Below are positions 34,032-41,998 of a DNA stretch of 64,000 nucleotides, one piece after another; positions within the stretch are counted from its first letter, which is position 1, and each line of letters begins with the position of its first letter. The DNA is from DATJBF01 sp035516795 (GTDB lineage: Bacteria; Verrucomicrobiota; Verrucomicrobiia; Palsa-1439), in assembly GCA_035516795.1 (NCBI GenBank), contig DATIZX010000143.1, positions 10,567 through 74,566 of the forward strand, read 5' to 3'. The notes below the pieces were generated by a model, which was not told the origin of the DNA, ran no database searches, and saw nothing but the letters and a program-made list of their open reading frames with translations. Made by a program: the position numbers and the translations under genes.

Positions 34032-34850
34032 TTATCGTCTCGCGTCCTGACGCAGTTGCCCTTTTAATTCAGGATTCCTAGCTGCGTAAGTGTCCAACAG
34101 ATTGCGCAAATACGAGTTTTCGTCGCGCAGATTCTTCATGATGCGGGCATCCGGCGCCTCAGCGGGGGCGTTCGCAGCGGCCTTTTCCGCAGCATTCAGC
34201 TTCGCTGACAGTTCCGCATTCTGTTTCTCCAGTCCAGAAATGCGCGCGGCAGATTTCGACTGGGTCTGTTCTGCGTCCTTATGCGCCTGACTCAACTGAG
34301 TCCGCAAGGTTTTCACTTCCGCCGGATCGACGGCTGGTTTGGCAGCCACCTGTTTCCTCAATTCTCCGGCTTCGGACCGCGCTTGAGCAGTTTCAGTGTG
34401 GGCTTTCTCAAGATCGGCGCGCAACTTCTTCACTTCGGCGGAATCAACCGCTGCGACAGGCCTGGAATTGGCCTTCTTTTCTGCCGCAGCGAGTCTGGAG
34501 TTGAGTTCCCTGTTCTCCCTCTCCAACTCGGCCGTGCGCGTGGCGTTCTTTTTCGCCTCAGCAGCTTCGGCGCGAGCGCTTTCCAGTTCCGCGCGCAGCT
34601 TCTTCAGTTCGGCGGATCCTTTGTCTGGCGCAGGCGATTTCTTCGGAGCAGCAGTGACCTTGGTCGCCGCAGGCTTGGCGGGTTGCACCTTTGGTGTCGG
34701 CTGCGGTTTTGGCTGCAGCGCCGAGGCATCTGGCATGGTGCCCGAAGCGGGGCCAAAGTTCTGTGTGGGCGCGCCGGTAGCGATACTGACGAAGACGGCC
34801 GTGGCTAGACACACGACCAGCACGGGTACAACGCGAGCATGGTTCCTCAT
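34032..34850 (-). CDS. Exported coiled-coil protein
   Basis: A 272-residue protein with a signal peptide (VVPVLVVCLATAVFVSIATGAP), a Pro/Lys-rich linker (about residues 45-80) and a long coiled coil made of three or four similar heptad blocks (AELKKLRAELESARAEAAEAKKN, here in parts; AEVKKLRADLEKAHTETAQA; AEVKTLRTQLSQAHKDAEQT). The end (NLRDENSYLRNLLDTYAARNPEL) looks like a folded cap. ATG 34850 follows GGAGG. The near-repeat of E-V-K-x-L-R blocks suggests internal duplication. Periplasmic or envelope structural role is a guess. Confidence 0.75.
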   Translation of the reverse strand: MRNHARVVPVLVVCLATAVFVSIATGAPTQNFGPASGTMPDASALQPKPQPTPKVQPAKPAATKVTAAPKKSPAPDKGSAELKKLRAELESARAEAAEAKKNATRTAELERENRELNSRLAAAEKKANSRPVAAVDSAEVKKLRADLEKAHTETAQARSEAGELRKQVAAKPAVDPAEVKTLRTQLSQAHKDAEQTQSKSAARISGLEKQNAELSAKLNAAEKAAANAPAEAPDARIMKNLRDENSYLRNLLDTYAARNPELKGQLRQDARR

Positions 34851-34953
34851 GTCAACCTCCTTGTAGGCGCGATATAGCGAAATCGGGCGCATTTTGCAAC
34901 ACTTTCGTTGGGACGCTGGCCGGTATGGACGGCGGCCTATATGGCAGCGAAAC

Positions 34954-35424
34954 CTAGTGGGCGTGGCCGCCGCCACCGTGAACGTGGCCGTGCGCGAGTT
35001 CGTCGTCGGTAGCCTCGCGGACCTCGGTGATTTCGACATCAAAGTTCAGATCCATGCCGGCCAATGGGTGGTTGCCGTCGAGGGTAACATGGGTTTCCGT
35101 GACCTTGACCGCGGTGACGACCGGAGAATGGGCTTCTTGCCCGGCCCGAAAACGGTCGCCCACCTTGATGTTACAGGTTGGCATCTGTTCCAAGCGAACT
35201 TCTACAACATTCTTCGGATCCTTTTCGCCGTAGCCGTCCTTGGCCTTCACCAGTACGTGTTTCTTGTCACCGACTTTCATGCTTTTCAGGTGGTCTTCCA
35301 GTCCGGGGATGATCTGCCCGACACCTTCGAGAAACGTAAGTGGCTCGCTGTCGGAGGAGGAGTCAAGTGTCTTGCCTGCGGAATCCGTCAGTGTGTAATG
35401 AAACGAGATGATCTTTTGGCTCAT
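34954..35424 (-). CDS. slyD: SlyD-like FKBP peptidyl-prolyl isomerase
   Basis: A 156-residue folding helper with a split FKBP domain (FHYTLTDSAGKTLDSSSDSEPLTFLEG and IPGLEDHLKSMKVGDKKHV) around an insert-in-flap chaperone domain (about residues 70-125), and a His-rich end HGHVHGGGGHAH that may bind nickel as in E. coli SlyD. ATG 35424 follows AAGGA; another ATG lies five codons upstream. It lies 95 bases upstream of the end of the RND pump gene's neighbour region and is transcribed in the same direction as the coiled-coil gene. Confidence 0.92.
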   Translation of the reverse strand: MSQKIISFHYTLTDSAGKTLDSSSDSEPLTFLEGVGQIIPGLEDHLKSMKVGDKKHVLVKAKDGYGEKDPKNVVEVRLEQMPTCNIKVGDRFRAGQEAHSPVVTAVKVTETHVTLDGNHPLAGMDLNFDVEITEVREATDDELAHGHVHGGGGHAH

Positions 35425-35519
35425 TTGAATGTCCTTCATTTTGAAAATGTGGCAAGCACCCTACTTTGCCGCCGTACTGATGTCGAAGATTAAATGTGGC
35501 AAGAACGATGCGAACGTCG

Positions 35520-38500
35520 CTAATTCTCCGCGGGCACCGGCGACTGCTTCTTGCCGGCAAACAGGTGGTTGATCACGACGAAGAACAACGGGATGAAGAT
35601 CAGATCAATGAACGTAGCCGAAAGCATCCCGCCGGTGACGGCCGTGCCGATGGCGTTCATCGCGCCTGCGCCAGCGCCGGTGGCGAGAGCCAGCGGCAGC
35701 GTGCCGAAGAAAAAGGCCAGCGACGTCATGATGACGGGCCGAAACCGGATGCGTACCGCGGCCAGAGTGGCTTCGCTCAGTCCCATGCCCTGGCGCATCT
35801 GTTCTTTGATGAACTGGATGATCAGGATGGCGTTCTTCGTGGAAAGCCCCATGGTGGTGAGGAAGCCGATCTGGAAATAGACGTCGTTGGACAGATGGCG
35901 CAGCGAGGTGGCGACGATGGCGCCGAACACACCCAGTGGCAGCATCAGCAGGTTCACAAACGGGATGGTCCAGCTTTCGTACAGCGCCGCCACGCACAGG
36001 AAGATGACCAGAATCGAGAACGCGTAGAGAATCGGCCCCTGCGCCGTCGCGATCTGTTCCTGGTAAGAAAGCCCGTTCCAGTCATAACCGATCCCCTGGG
36101 GCAACTTCTTGACAATGTCTTCCATCGCCTGCATCGCTTCGCCCGAACTCCGGCCCGGGCCCGGCTCGCCCCAGATGTTCATCGATGAGAACCCGTTGAA
36201 TCTCTCCAGCCGCGGGGAGCCGCTCGTCCAGTGGGTCAAGGCAAAGGATGTGAACGGCACCATCTTGCCGGCGGAATTGCGGATATAGAGCTTTTCCAAG
36301 TCCGACGGCAACATGCGGTACGGGGCATCCGCCTGAACGTACACGCGCTTGACGCGACCGGCTTGAATGAAGTCGTTGACATAGGCGCTGCCGAATGCGG
36401 CGGCGATGTCATCGTGGATCGAGGTGATCGGCACGCCGAGCGCGCCGGCTTTGGCCCAGTCCACGTCCACCCGGTATTGGGGCACGTCTTCCATGCCGTT
36501 GGGACGCACGTTCGCCAGCCGCGGATCCTGGGCCGCCAAACCGAGGAGTTGGTTGCGGGCGGCCATGAGCGCGGCGTGACCGAGGCCGGCGCGATCCAGC
36601 AACTCAAAATCCACGCCCCGGGCATTGCCCAACTCCACCACCGCCGGCGGGGGGAAGACAAAGGCCATCGCGTTGCGAAATTTGGAAAACGCCCGCATGG
36701 CGCGCGCGGCCACCGCCGCCGCCCGCAACTCGGGCCGGTCGCGCAGCTTCCAATCCTTCATCATGACGAACACCAAGCCGTTATTCTGGACGCGCCCCGA
36801 GAACCCCGTCCCGGCAATGGTGAAGCAGGATTGCACGGCATCTTTTTCGTGCTCCTGAAAATATTGCTGCACCTGATCGGCCACCGCCTGCGTCTGTTCC
36901 AGCGTGGCGCCCGCCGGCAAGAGGATTTGGGAGAAGAGAATCCCCTGGTCCTCATCCGGCAGGTATGCGGTGGGCAGCCGCAGAAACAGGAAGCCGATCA
37001 CGACGACGATCAAGACGTAGGCGATCAGGAAACGGGTTTTCTTGGCGAGCGAGTGGCCGACCAGATGGACGTACCGGTCCCGAACCCAGAAAAAAATCCG
37101 ATCAAACCACAAGAAAAACGGGCGCAGAAAGAAGATCGCACTCTCGGCCGCCTCGTGTCCTTTGGGTACCGGCCGGAGCAGCCCCGCGCACAGCACCGGC
37201 GTCAGAATCAACGCCACCACCACCGACAAGAGCATCGCGGCAATGATGGTGATGGAGAACTGCCGGTAAATGATGCCGGTCGAGCCGGGGAAAAACGCCA
37301 TCGGGCCGAACACGGCCGAGAGCACCAGGCCGATGCCGATCAACGCGCTGGTGATCTGGCCCATGGATTTGATCGTGGCGTCGCGCGGAGACAGCCCTTC
37401 TTCGGCCATGATACGCTCGACGTTTTCCACGACGACAATCGCGTCGTCCACCAACAGCCCGATGGCCAGCACCATCGCGAACATCGTCAGCATGTTGATC
37501 GAAAACCCGAACACTCCGAGCAGGGCGAACGTTCCCAACAGCACCACCGGCACCGCGATGGTCGGAATCAGCGTCGCGCGGATGTTGCCCATGAACAGCC
37601 ACATCACCAGGAACACCAAAAAGACGGCTTCGAACAAGGTCTTGACGACTTCGTGAATGGCCACCCGCACAAACGGCGTGGTGTCGTACGGATAGATCAC
37701 CTTCATCCCGTGCGGGAAATACCGGCTCATCTCCGCCATCTTCGCCCGCACCGCGTCGGCGGTCGCCAGCGCGTTGGCGCCCGGCTCCTGCCGGATGGCC
37801 AAGCCCGCCGCCGGCTTGCCGTTGAAATGCCGAAGCTGGTCATAGAATTCCGCCCCGAGTTCTACGCGACCGATGTCCCGGACGCGCACGACGGAGCCGT
37901 CCGGGTTGGTGCGGATCGGAATGCTGGCAAATTCATCGGGTGTTTTCAGGAGATTCTGGACGATGATGGAGGCGTTCAGCCGCTGCCCTTTCACCGCCGG
38001 CGCGCCGCCGAACTGGCCGGCGGACACTTCCACGTTGTAGGCGCTCAACGCCGCAATCACATCATCAATCGTGAGGTGATAATCGGTCAGCTTGTCGGGA
38101 TTCAGCCAGACCCGCATGGCGTGCTGCGCACCGAATTCGACCACTTCGCCAACGCCGGGCACGCGGGCGAGCACCTTCTCGACGCTGGAGTAGGCATAGT
38201 CCTGAAGATCATCGCTGGTCATGCTGTTGTCTTCCGAAATCAGGCCGACGATGATCAGGTAATTGCGCGTGGATTTGCTGACCGTGACGCCGGAACGCTG
38301 GACTTCTTGCGGCAAACTGGCGAGGGCGAGTTGGAGCTTGTTCTGCACCTTCGCCCAAGCCAAGTCCGGGTCCGTGCCCGCCTTGAAGGTCAAGGTAATG
38401 TCGGACGCCCCGGCGGAATCACTCGTGCCGGAGATGTACAGCATGTCGTCCAAGCCGGTCATCTTGGACTCGATGATCTGCGTGACGCTGTTTTCCACCG

Positions 38501-38669
38501 TCTCCGCCGAGGCGCCGGGATACAAGGAGTCAATGGCGATCGACGGCGGCGCAATCGGCGGATATTGGGAAATGGGCAGGTTGTGGATCGCCAACCCGCC
38601 GACCACCATCAACATGATGGCGATGACCCACGCGAATACCGGCCGGTCCAGGAAAAATCTCGATAGCAT
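35520..38669 (-). CDS. RND multidrug efflux permease (HAE1, AcrB/MexB-like)
   Basis: Inner-membrane proton-driven pump of 1049 residues, the normal length. It begins MLSRFFLDRPVFAWVIAIMLM and has two sets of membrane helices with large periplasmic loops. The proton relay Asp pair is in GLLVDDAIVVVENVER, and the conserved Lys of TM10 in TMGLSTKNAILIIQF. GTRLE-type porter features fit HAE1 drug pumps rather than metal (HME) pumps. It is the third gene of a tetR-adaptor-pump operon; the stop of the adaptor gene lies 12 bases before its start. No outer-membrane TolC gene is present in the window. Confidence 0.94.
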   Translation of the reverse strand: MLSRFFLDRPVFAWVIAIMLMVVGGLAIHNLPISQYPPIAPPSIAIDSLYPGASAETVENSVTQIIESKMTGLDDMLYISGTSDSAGASDITLTFKAGTDPDLAWAKVQNKLQLALASLPQEVQRSGVTVSKSTRNYLIIVGLISEDNSMTSDDLQDYAYSSVEKVLARVPGVGEVVEFGAQHAMRVWLNPDKLTDYHLTIDDVIAALSAYNVEVSAGQFGGAPAVKGQRLNASIIVQNLLKTPDEFASIPIRTNPDGSVVRVRDIGRVELGAEFYDQLRHFNGKPAAGLAIRQEPGANALATADAVRAKMAEMSRYFPHGMKVIYPYDTTPFVRVAIHEVVKTLFEAVFLVFLVMWLFMGNIRATLIPTIAVPVVLLGTFALLGVFGFSINMLTMFAMVLAIGLLVDDAIVVVENVERIMAEEGLSPRDATIKSMGQITSALIGIGLVLSAVFGPMAFFPGSTGIIYRQFSITIIAAMLLSVVVALILTPVLCAGLLRPVPKGHEAAESAIFFLRPFFLWFDRIFFWVRDRYVHLVGHSLAKKTRFLIAYVLIVVVIGFLFLRLPTAYLPDEDQGILFSQILLPAGATLEQTQAVADQVQQYFQEHEKDAVQSCFTIAGTGFSGRVQNNGLVFVMMKDWKLRDRPELRAAAVAARAMRAFSKFRNAMAFVFPPPAVVELGNARGVDFELLDRAGLGHAALMAARNQLLGLAAQDPRLANVRPNGMEDVPQYRVDVDWAKAGALGVPITSIHDDIAAAFGSAYVNDFIQAGRVKRVYVQADAPYRMLPSDLEKLYIRNSAGKMVPFTSFALTHWTSGSPRLERFNGFSSMNIWGEPGPGRSSGEAMQAMEDIVKKLPQGIGYDWNGLSYQEQIATAQGPILYAFSILVIFLCVAALYESWTIPFVNLLMLPLGVFGAIVATSLRHLSNDVYFQIGFLTTMGLSTKNAILIIQFIKEQMRQGMGLSEATLAAVRIRFRPVIMTSLAFFFGTLPLALATGAGAGAMNAIGTAVTGGMLSATFIDLIFIPLFFVVINHLFAGKKQSPVPAEN

Positions 38670-38681
38670 CGAAGTTCTCCG

Positions 38682-39842
38682 TCAGCGCGCCGGGGCGGGA
38701 GCCGGTGCAAACGGCACAGCTTTCACGACCATACCGGCGCGAGCTTTCATGAGTCCCTCGACAACCACCCGGTCGCCGGCAGCCAGCCCGTCAGTCACGA
38801 GCCATTTGTCGCCAACCGCCCGTTCCAGCGTGAGCATCCGCAACTCCACCTTTCCGGCGGCGTTGACAATCATTGCCATCGGATCGCCCTTCGGATCGCG
38901 CATCACTGCTTGCTGGGGAATGAGGATGGATTTTTCATTGACGCCCTCCTTTACCAAGGTTCGCACGAACATTCCCGGCAACAGCACGTCCTTCGGATTC
39001 GGGAATACCATCCGCAGCGTCACCGTCGCCGTTGTCGGGTCCACCGAGACGTCGCGAAACTGGAGCGTCCCTTCCAGTGGATACTCCGTGCCGTCTTCGA
39101 GAACCAATTGCACCGCGTTTTGGTTATTGCCGTCGTGAGTCAATTGCCCGTTGGCCAACCGCTCCCGTAAACGCAGCAAATCAGCGGTGGATTGCGGCAC
39201 GTCCACGTAAATCGGGTCCAATTGCTGAATCGTGGCCAGAGCCACCGGCTGATACGCCGTCACAATCGCACCGTCTGTCACGCTCGATGTACCGATCCGC
39301 CCAGCAATTGGCGCCGTGATTTTCGTGTACGCCAGATTGATGCGAGCCATTTCGAGGTCTGCTTCGGCCTGTTTTAGAGCGGCATCGGCATCGTCGAAAT
39401 CCTGTTGACTGACGGCCTTCTCCGCAAGCAACTCGGCCGCACGTTTGGCCCGTGACCGCACCGCCGCCAGGTTGGCCGCGGCCTTATCGAGCGCCGCTTG
39501 GAAGGGGGCGGGATCGATCTGATAAAGCGCTTGGCCAGCCTGCACCTCGGTGCCTTCCGTGAACAACCGCTTCTGGATCAGACCGCTGACCTGCGGACGG
39601 ATCTCCGCGATGAGGTACGGCGACGTTCGCCCCGGCAACTCGGTCGTCAGCACGACTGGCTGCGGGGCCACCGTCACCGTCGCCACTTCCGGCGGCGGCA
39701 TCACCGGCGGCGCCACCTTGCGCCCGCAACCGGCAAACATCAACGCCCCCAGCATCCAGCCCCGCGCGCCGATGAATCCCCAAACGCGCCGTTGCGGATT
39801 TTGCGATGTAAATCTGCCTGCCTTCCAATGAGGGTTTTTCAT
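38682..39842 (-). CDS. RND efflux periplasmic adaptor (AcrA/MexA-like)
   Basis: A 386-residue membrane fusion protein that joins the pump to an outer-membrane channel. The N-terminus (GWMLGALMFAGCGRK) suggests a lipoprotein with lipidation at Cys. The hybrid barrel-sandwich and alpha-hairpin follow (EVQAGQALYQIDPAPFQAALDKA; AKRAAELLAEKAVSQQDFDDA), then APIAGRIGTSSVTDGA and a C-terminal beta domain. Its ATG overlaps the regulator's stop (39839-39842), so it is translationally coupled to tetR. Confidence 0.94.
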   Translation of the reverse strand: MKNPHWKAGRFTSQNPQRRVWGFIGARGWMLGALMFAGCGRKVAPPVMPPPEVATVTVAPQPVVLTTELPGRTSPYLIAEIRPQVSGLIQKRLFTEGTEVQAGQALYQIDPAPFQAALDKAAANLAAVRSRAKRAAELLAEKAVSQQDFDDADAALKQAEADLEMARINLAYTKITAPIAGRIGTSSVTDGAIVTAYQPVALATIQQLDPIYVDVPQSTADLLRLRERLANGQLTHDGNNQNAVQLVLEDGTEYPLEGTLQFRDVSVDPTTATVTLRMVFPNPKDVLLPGMFVRTLVKEGVNEKSILIPQQAVMRDPKGDPMAMIVNAAGKVELRMLTLERAVGDKWLVTDGLAAGDRVVVEGLMKARAGMVVKAVPFAPAPAPAR

Positions 39843-40453
39843 TTCTTTAGCATTCCATTCAACCAGATATCCGTCAGCGTTTCACTCACCTTCTGGACGT
39901 CGAATCTGTGCGGCCGTCCGGCGAAAAGCTCCTGCACAAGGAAATAATTGAATACCATGCCCAGAAAACCTCTGGCGGAAAGCAGTGGATCGACTTTGCG
40001 ATAGGCGCCCTGCCGTACCCGCCGCCGAATGTAGCCGGCCAGGACTTCGTAATAGCTGGCAATGTATGTCTGGAAGAATCGCTGCGACAACTCATGTTCT
40101 TCGAGCCCGCTAAAAAGCAGCAGTCGCGTCAGCGTTGAATCGTTGGTGTTTCTTTCGAGAATGTTTTCGGCAATGGCCGTGAAAATCTTCCGCTCATCTT
40201 GCTCGGAACTGAGTTGAGTCTGCAGGCGTTCTTGCTCCGACAAATGCTCGGTCTTGGCGTCGATCACCGCCCAATACAAGTCGCGTTTGGTTGGGAACAG
40301 TCGAAACAGAATCGTCTCCTCCACGCCGACGCGCTCGGCGATCTCGCGTGTGGTCGTGCCGTTGAATCCTTTGCGGGCGAACAATTCCGTCGCCGCCTGC
40401 AGGATTTGCGTGCGCCGCTCCGAACTGGGAACCGTGTGCCGTCGCCTGCTCAT
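39839..40453 (-). CDS. TetR/AcrR-family transcriptional regulator
   Basis: A 204-residue repressor with an N-terminal helix-turn-helix (TRREQILQAATELFARKGFNGTTTREIAERVGVEETILFRLFPTKRDLYWAVI region) and a C-terminal ligand domain of the kind found in efflux regulators. It is first in the operon and overlaps the adaptor gene by four bases, so it probably represses its own operon and is relieved by a pump substrate. A partial dyad sits directly before its start codon. Confidence 0.92.
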   Translation of the reverse strand: MSRRRHTVPSSERRTQILQAATELFARKGFNGTTTREIAERVGVEETILFRLFPTKRDLYWAVIDAKTEHLSEQERLQTQLSSEQDERKIFTAIAENILERNTNDSTLTRLLLFSGLEEHELSQRFFQTYIASYYEVLAGYIRRRVRQGAYRKVDPLLSARGFLGMVFNYFLVQELFAGRPHRFDVQKVSETLTDIWLNGMLKK

Positions 40454-40469
40454 GTAAGTAAACGCTCAC
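40454..40469. promoter_or_regulatory. Candidate operator of the TetR-RND operon
   Basis: The 16-base imperfect dyad GTAAGTAAACGCTCAC (outer half-sites GTnAG/CTnAC) touches the tetR start codon. Position fits autorepression, but only 8 of 16 positions are symmetric. Confidence 0.35.
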
Positions 40470-40689
40470 AAAGCTAGCAAAGTCCGCCCTAATGTCAACA
40501 GGCCAATTCTCGCACCGGGCGTATCTTGATGGTCTGGCCGTGACCCAAACCGGTAGCGGCCGGTGGCCCACCGCGCCGGTGATATTGCTTGCACCTCCAA
40601 AGGGCTTGCATATTGATTCATCTTTGGCGAAAGTTAGGCAAGCGTAGGCACGGCCATCCACATCCGCTGTGCAGTAGGAGTTACGTATC

Positions 40690-41058
40690 GTGGAGAAGCC
40701 GGGACAGAACCTTGCAGATGCCCGTTCACGACGACCGGCACCTGCTTCAGCCATGTTCAGCGAACAGGCGTGGCAGGAAATCGCTCGCTCGTTAGCATTG
40801 TCTCCTCGCGAACTGCAAATCGTACGCGGCATCTTCAACGACCACACCGAGTTCGCCATTGCCGCCGACCTCGGGATGTCAGTCCACACAGTCCATACGC
40901 ACATCCACCGCTTGCACCGCAAACTGGGCGTAACCGACCGTGTCGGTCTGATCCTGCGCGTCACAAACGAGTTCCTCACTTTGACAGCCGCGCCCGAGAG
41001 CACCCTGCCGTCCATCTGCGCCAACCGTACCGCTGGTCGCTGTCCACTTCGTAGCTGA
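40690..41058 (+). CDS. LuxR-type HTH regulator without receiver domain
   Basis: A 122-residue protein consisting mainly of a LuxR/NarL-type DNA-binding domain: LSPRELQIVRGIFNDHTEFAIAADLGMSVHTVHTHIHRLHRKLGV. There is no receiver or autoinducer domain; the first 35 residues are basic and disordered. The GTG start at 40690 follows AGGAG by nine bases; ATG 40753 is an alternative. The PEP-CTERM gene lies next on the same strand, with two TAGGA/TCCTA dyads between them, so it may be this regulator's target. That link is inference. Confidence 0.8.
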   Translation: MEKPGQNLADARSRRPAPASAMFSEQAWQEIARSLALSPRELQIVRGIFNDHTEFAIAADLGMSVHTVHTHIHRLHRKLGVTDRVGLILRVTNEFLTLTAAPESTLPSICANRTAGRCPLRS

Positions 41059-41159
41059 CGGCTGAACAGCCGACTTTCCCCAGAAAACTGCTGGATGTAT
41101 AAGCGACGCCGCGAGTGTGCGAGAAGCCGCTTCCTTCCACGAGGGGCGCTTTCCTGCTT

Positions 41160-41218
41160 TAGGAAATCCTAGCCACACGTGAAAGGGAGAGGGTCTTGAT
41201 TCCTAGCCTTGGTTAGGA
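41160..41218. promoter_or_regulatory. Twin dyads upstream of the PEP-CTERM gene
   Basis: TAGGA-AA-TCCTA at 41160-41171 and TCCTAGCC-TT-GGTTAGGA at 41201-41218. The two use the same 5-base half-site in opposite arrangement, with centres 44 bases apart (about four helical turns). They lie between the LuxR-type gene and the PEP-CTERM gene. Confidence 0.5.
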
Positions 41219-41272
41219 CTCGGCAACCGACAGTACGAAAAAGCGCTACGCGCTGAAAGGAGTGAGTGTGCT

Positions 41273-41812
41273 ATGAAAGTGGTGAGGATATTGGCAGCCG
41301 TCGGTATTGCATTTCTGCTCACGCTGATGACCGCGTTCGGTCAATTCAGCTTTGATGAAAACGGCAACGGATTCGGGCCCAGTGGGCCGATCTCAGGGTT
41401 TATGTCCACCGACCCGTACTCGGGCGTGCTGACCCTGACGTATACGCTGCCGTTTGGGGCGACATCCGGTGATGTAATCCTTATCGATGCTGAAACCTCC
41501 GAGATTTCGGACGTGCTCCGGTTCGGAGGCAACCACCTATGGTTCTTCTCGGACCCGGGTGATGAGGATATGGCGGATGTAGGTCTGCCTCAAGCAATCG
41601 AGCCAAACAACGCGGGTCCATTTCCCGAGACCGGAGTAGAAGGTGGCTTTCGAGATTTTGTGTGGGCTCCTGCGCCAGGATCCAATCAACCCGGCGATCC
41701 GGGTTTTGCGGTGACGTATCAGTTCATCAGCGACGTTCCCGAACCGAGCACTGTTATGCTGCTCGGCTTGAGTCTGGCCGGATGGCTGGCTGTTATTCGT
41801 CGTAAGAATTAG
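41273..41812 (+). CDS. PEP-CTERM sorted exported protein
   Basis: A 179-residue secreted protein of unknown function. It has a signal peptide (ILAAVGIAFLLTLMTAFG), an acidic beta-rich middle without Cys, and the PEP-CTERM tail VPEPSTVMLLGLSLAGWLA followed by a basic end (RRKN). Such tails are cut by an exosortase, which is not in this window. AAAGGAG precedes ATG 41273, and a strong terminator follows. It stands as a single-gene unit downstream of a LuxR-type regulator. Confidence 0.9.
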   Translation: MKVVRILAAVGIAFLLTLMTAFGQFSFDENGNGFGPSGPISGFMSTDPYSGVLTLTYTLPFGATSGDVILIDAETSEISDVLRFGGNHLWFFSDPGDEDMADVGLPQAIEPNNAGPFPETGVEGGFRDFVWAPAPGSNQPGDPGFAVTYQFISDVPEPSTVMLLGLSLAGWLAVIRRKN

Positions 41813-41832
41813 TCGACCAGCCCCGGGGCAAG

Positions 41833-41870
41833 AGAGCCGCCCGATCATTCCCGTCGGGCGGCTCTTGTTT
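41833..41870 (+). terminator. Rho-independent terminator of the PEP-CTERM gene
   Basis: A 12-bp perfect stem (AGAGCCGCCCGA/TCGGGCGGCTCT) with a 9-base loop followed by TGTTT. Confidence 0.75.
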
Positions 41871-41998
41871 GAAATCAAGCAGGCAGAATTGCTTTGTTGT
41901 TCGGACGGAAGCCAAGCAAGCGGTATTTCTCTGAAATCCGCAGATTGACAGCATTCAAGCTGAAGCAGCAGGAGATTTTCCTGACCGAAATTGCCAGA

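Noticed and set aside
36231..38666. An 811-codon open frame on the plus strand opposite the RND pump gene
   Set aside because: The minus-strand frame is a textbook AcrB-like protein; the antisense product is His/Arg/Gln-rich with no family pattern, as expected for a GC-rich mirror frame.
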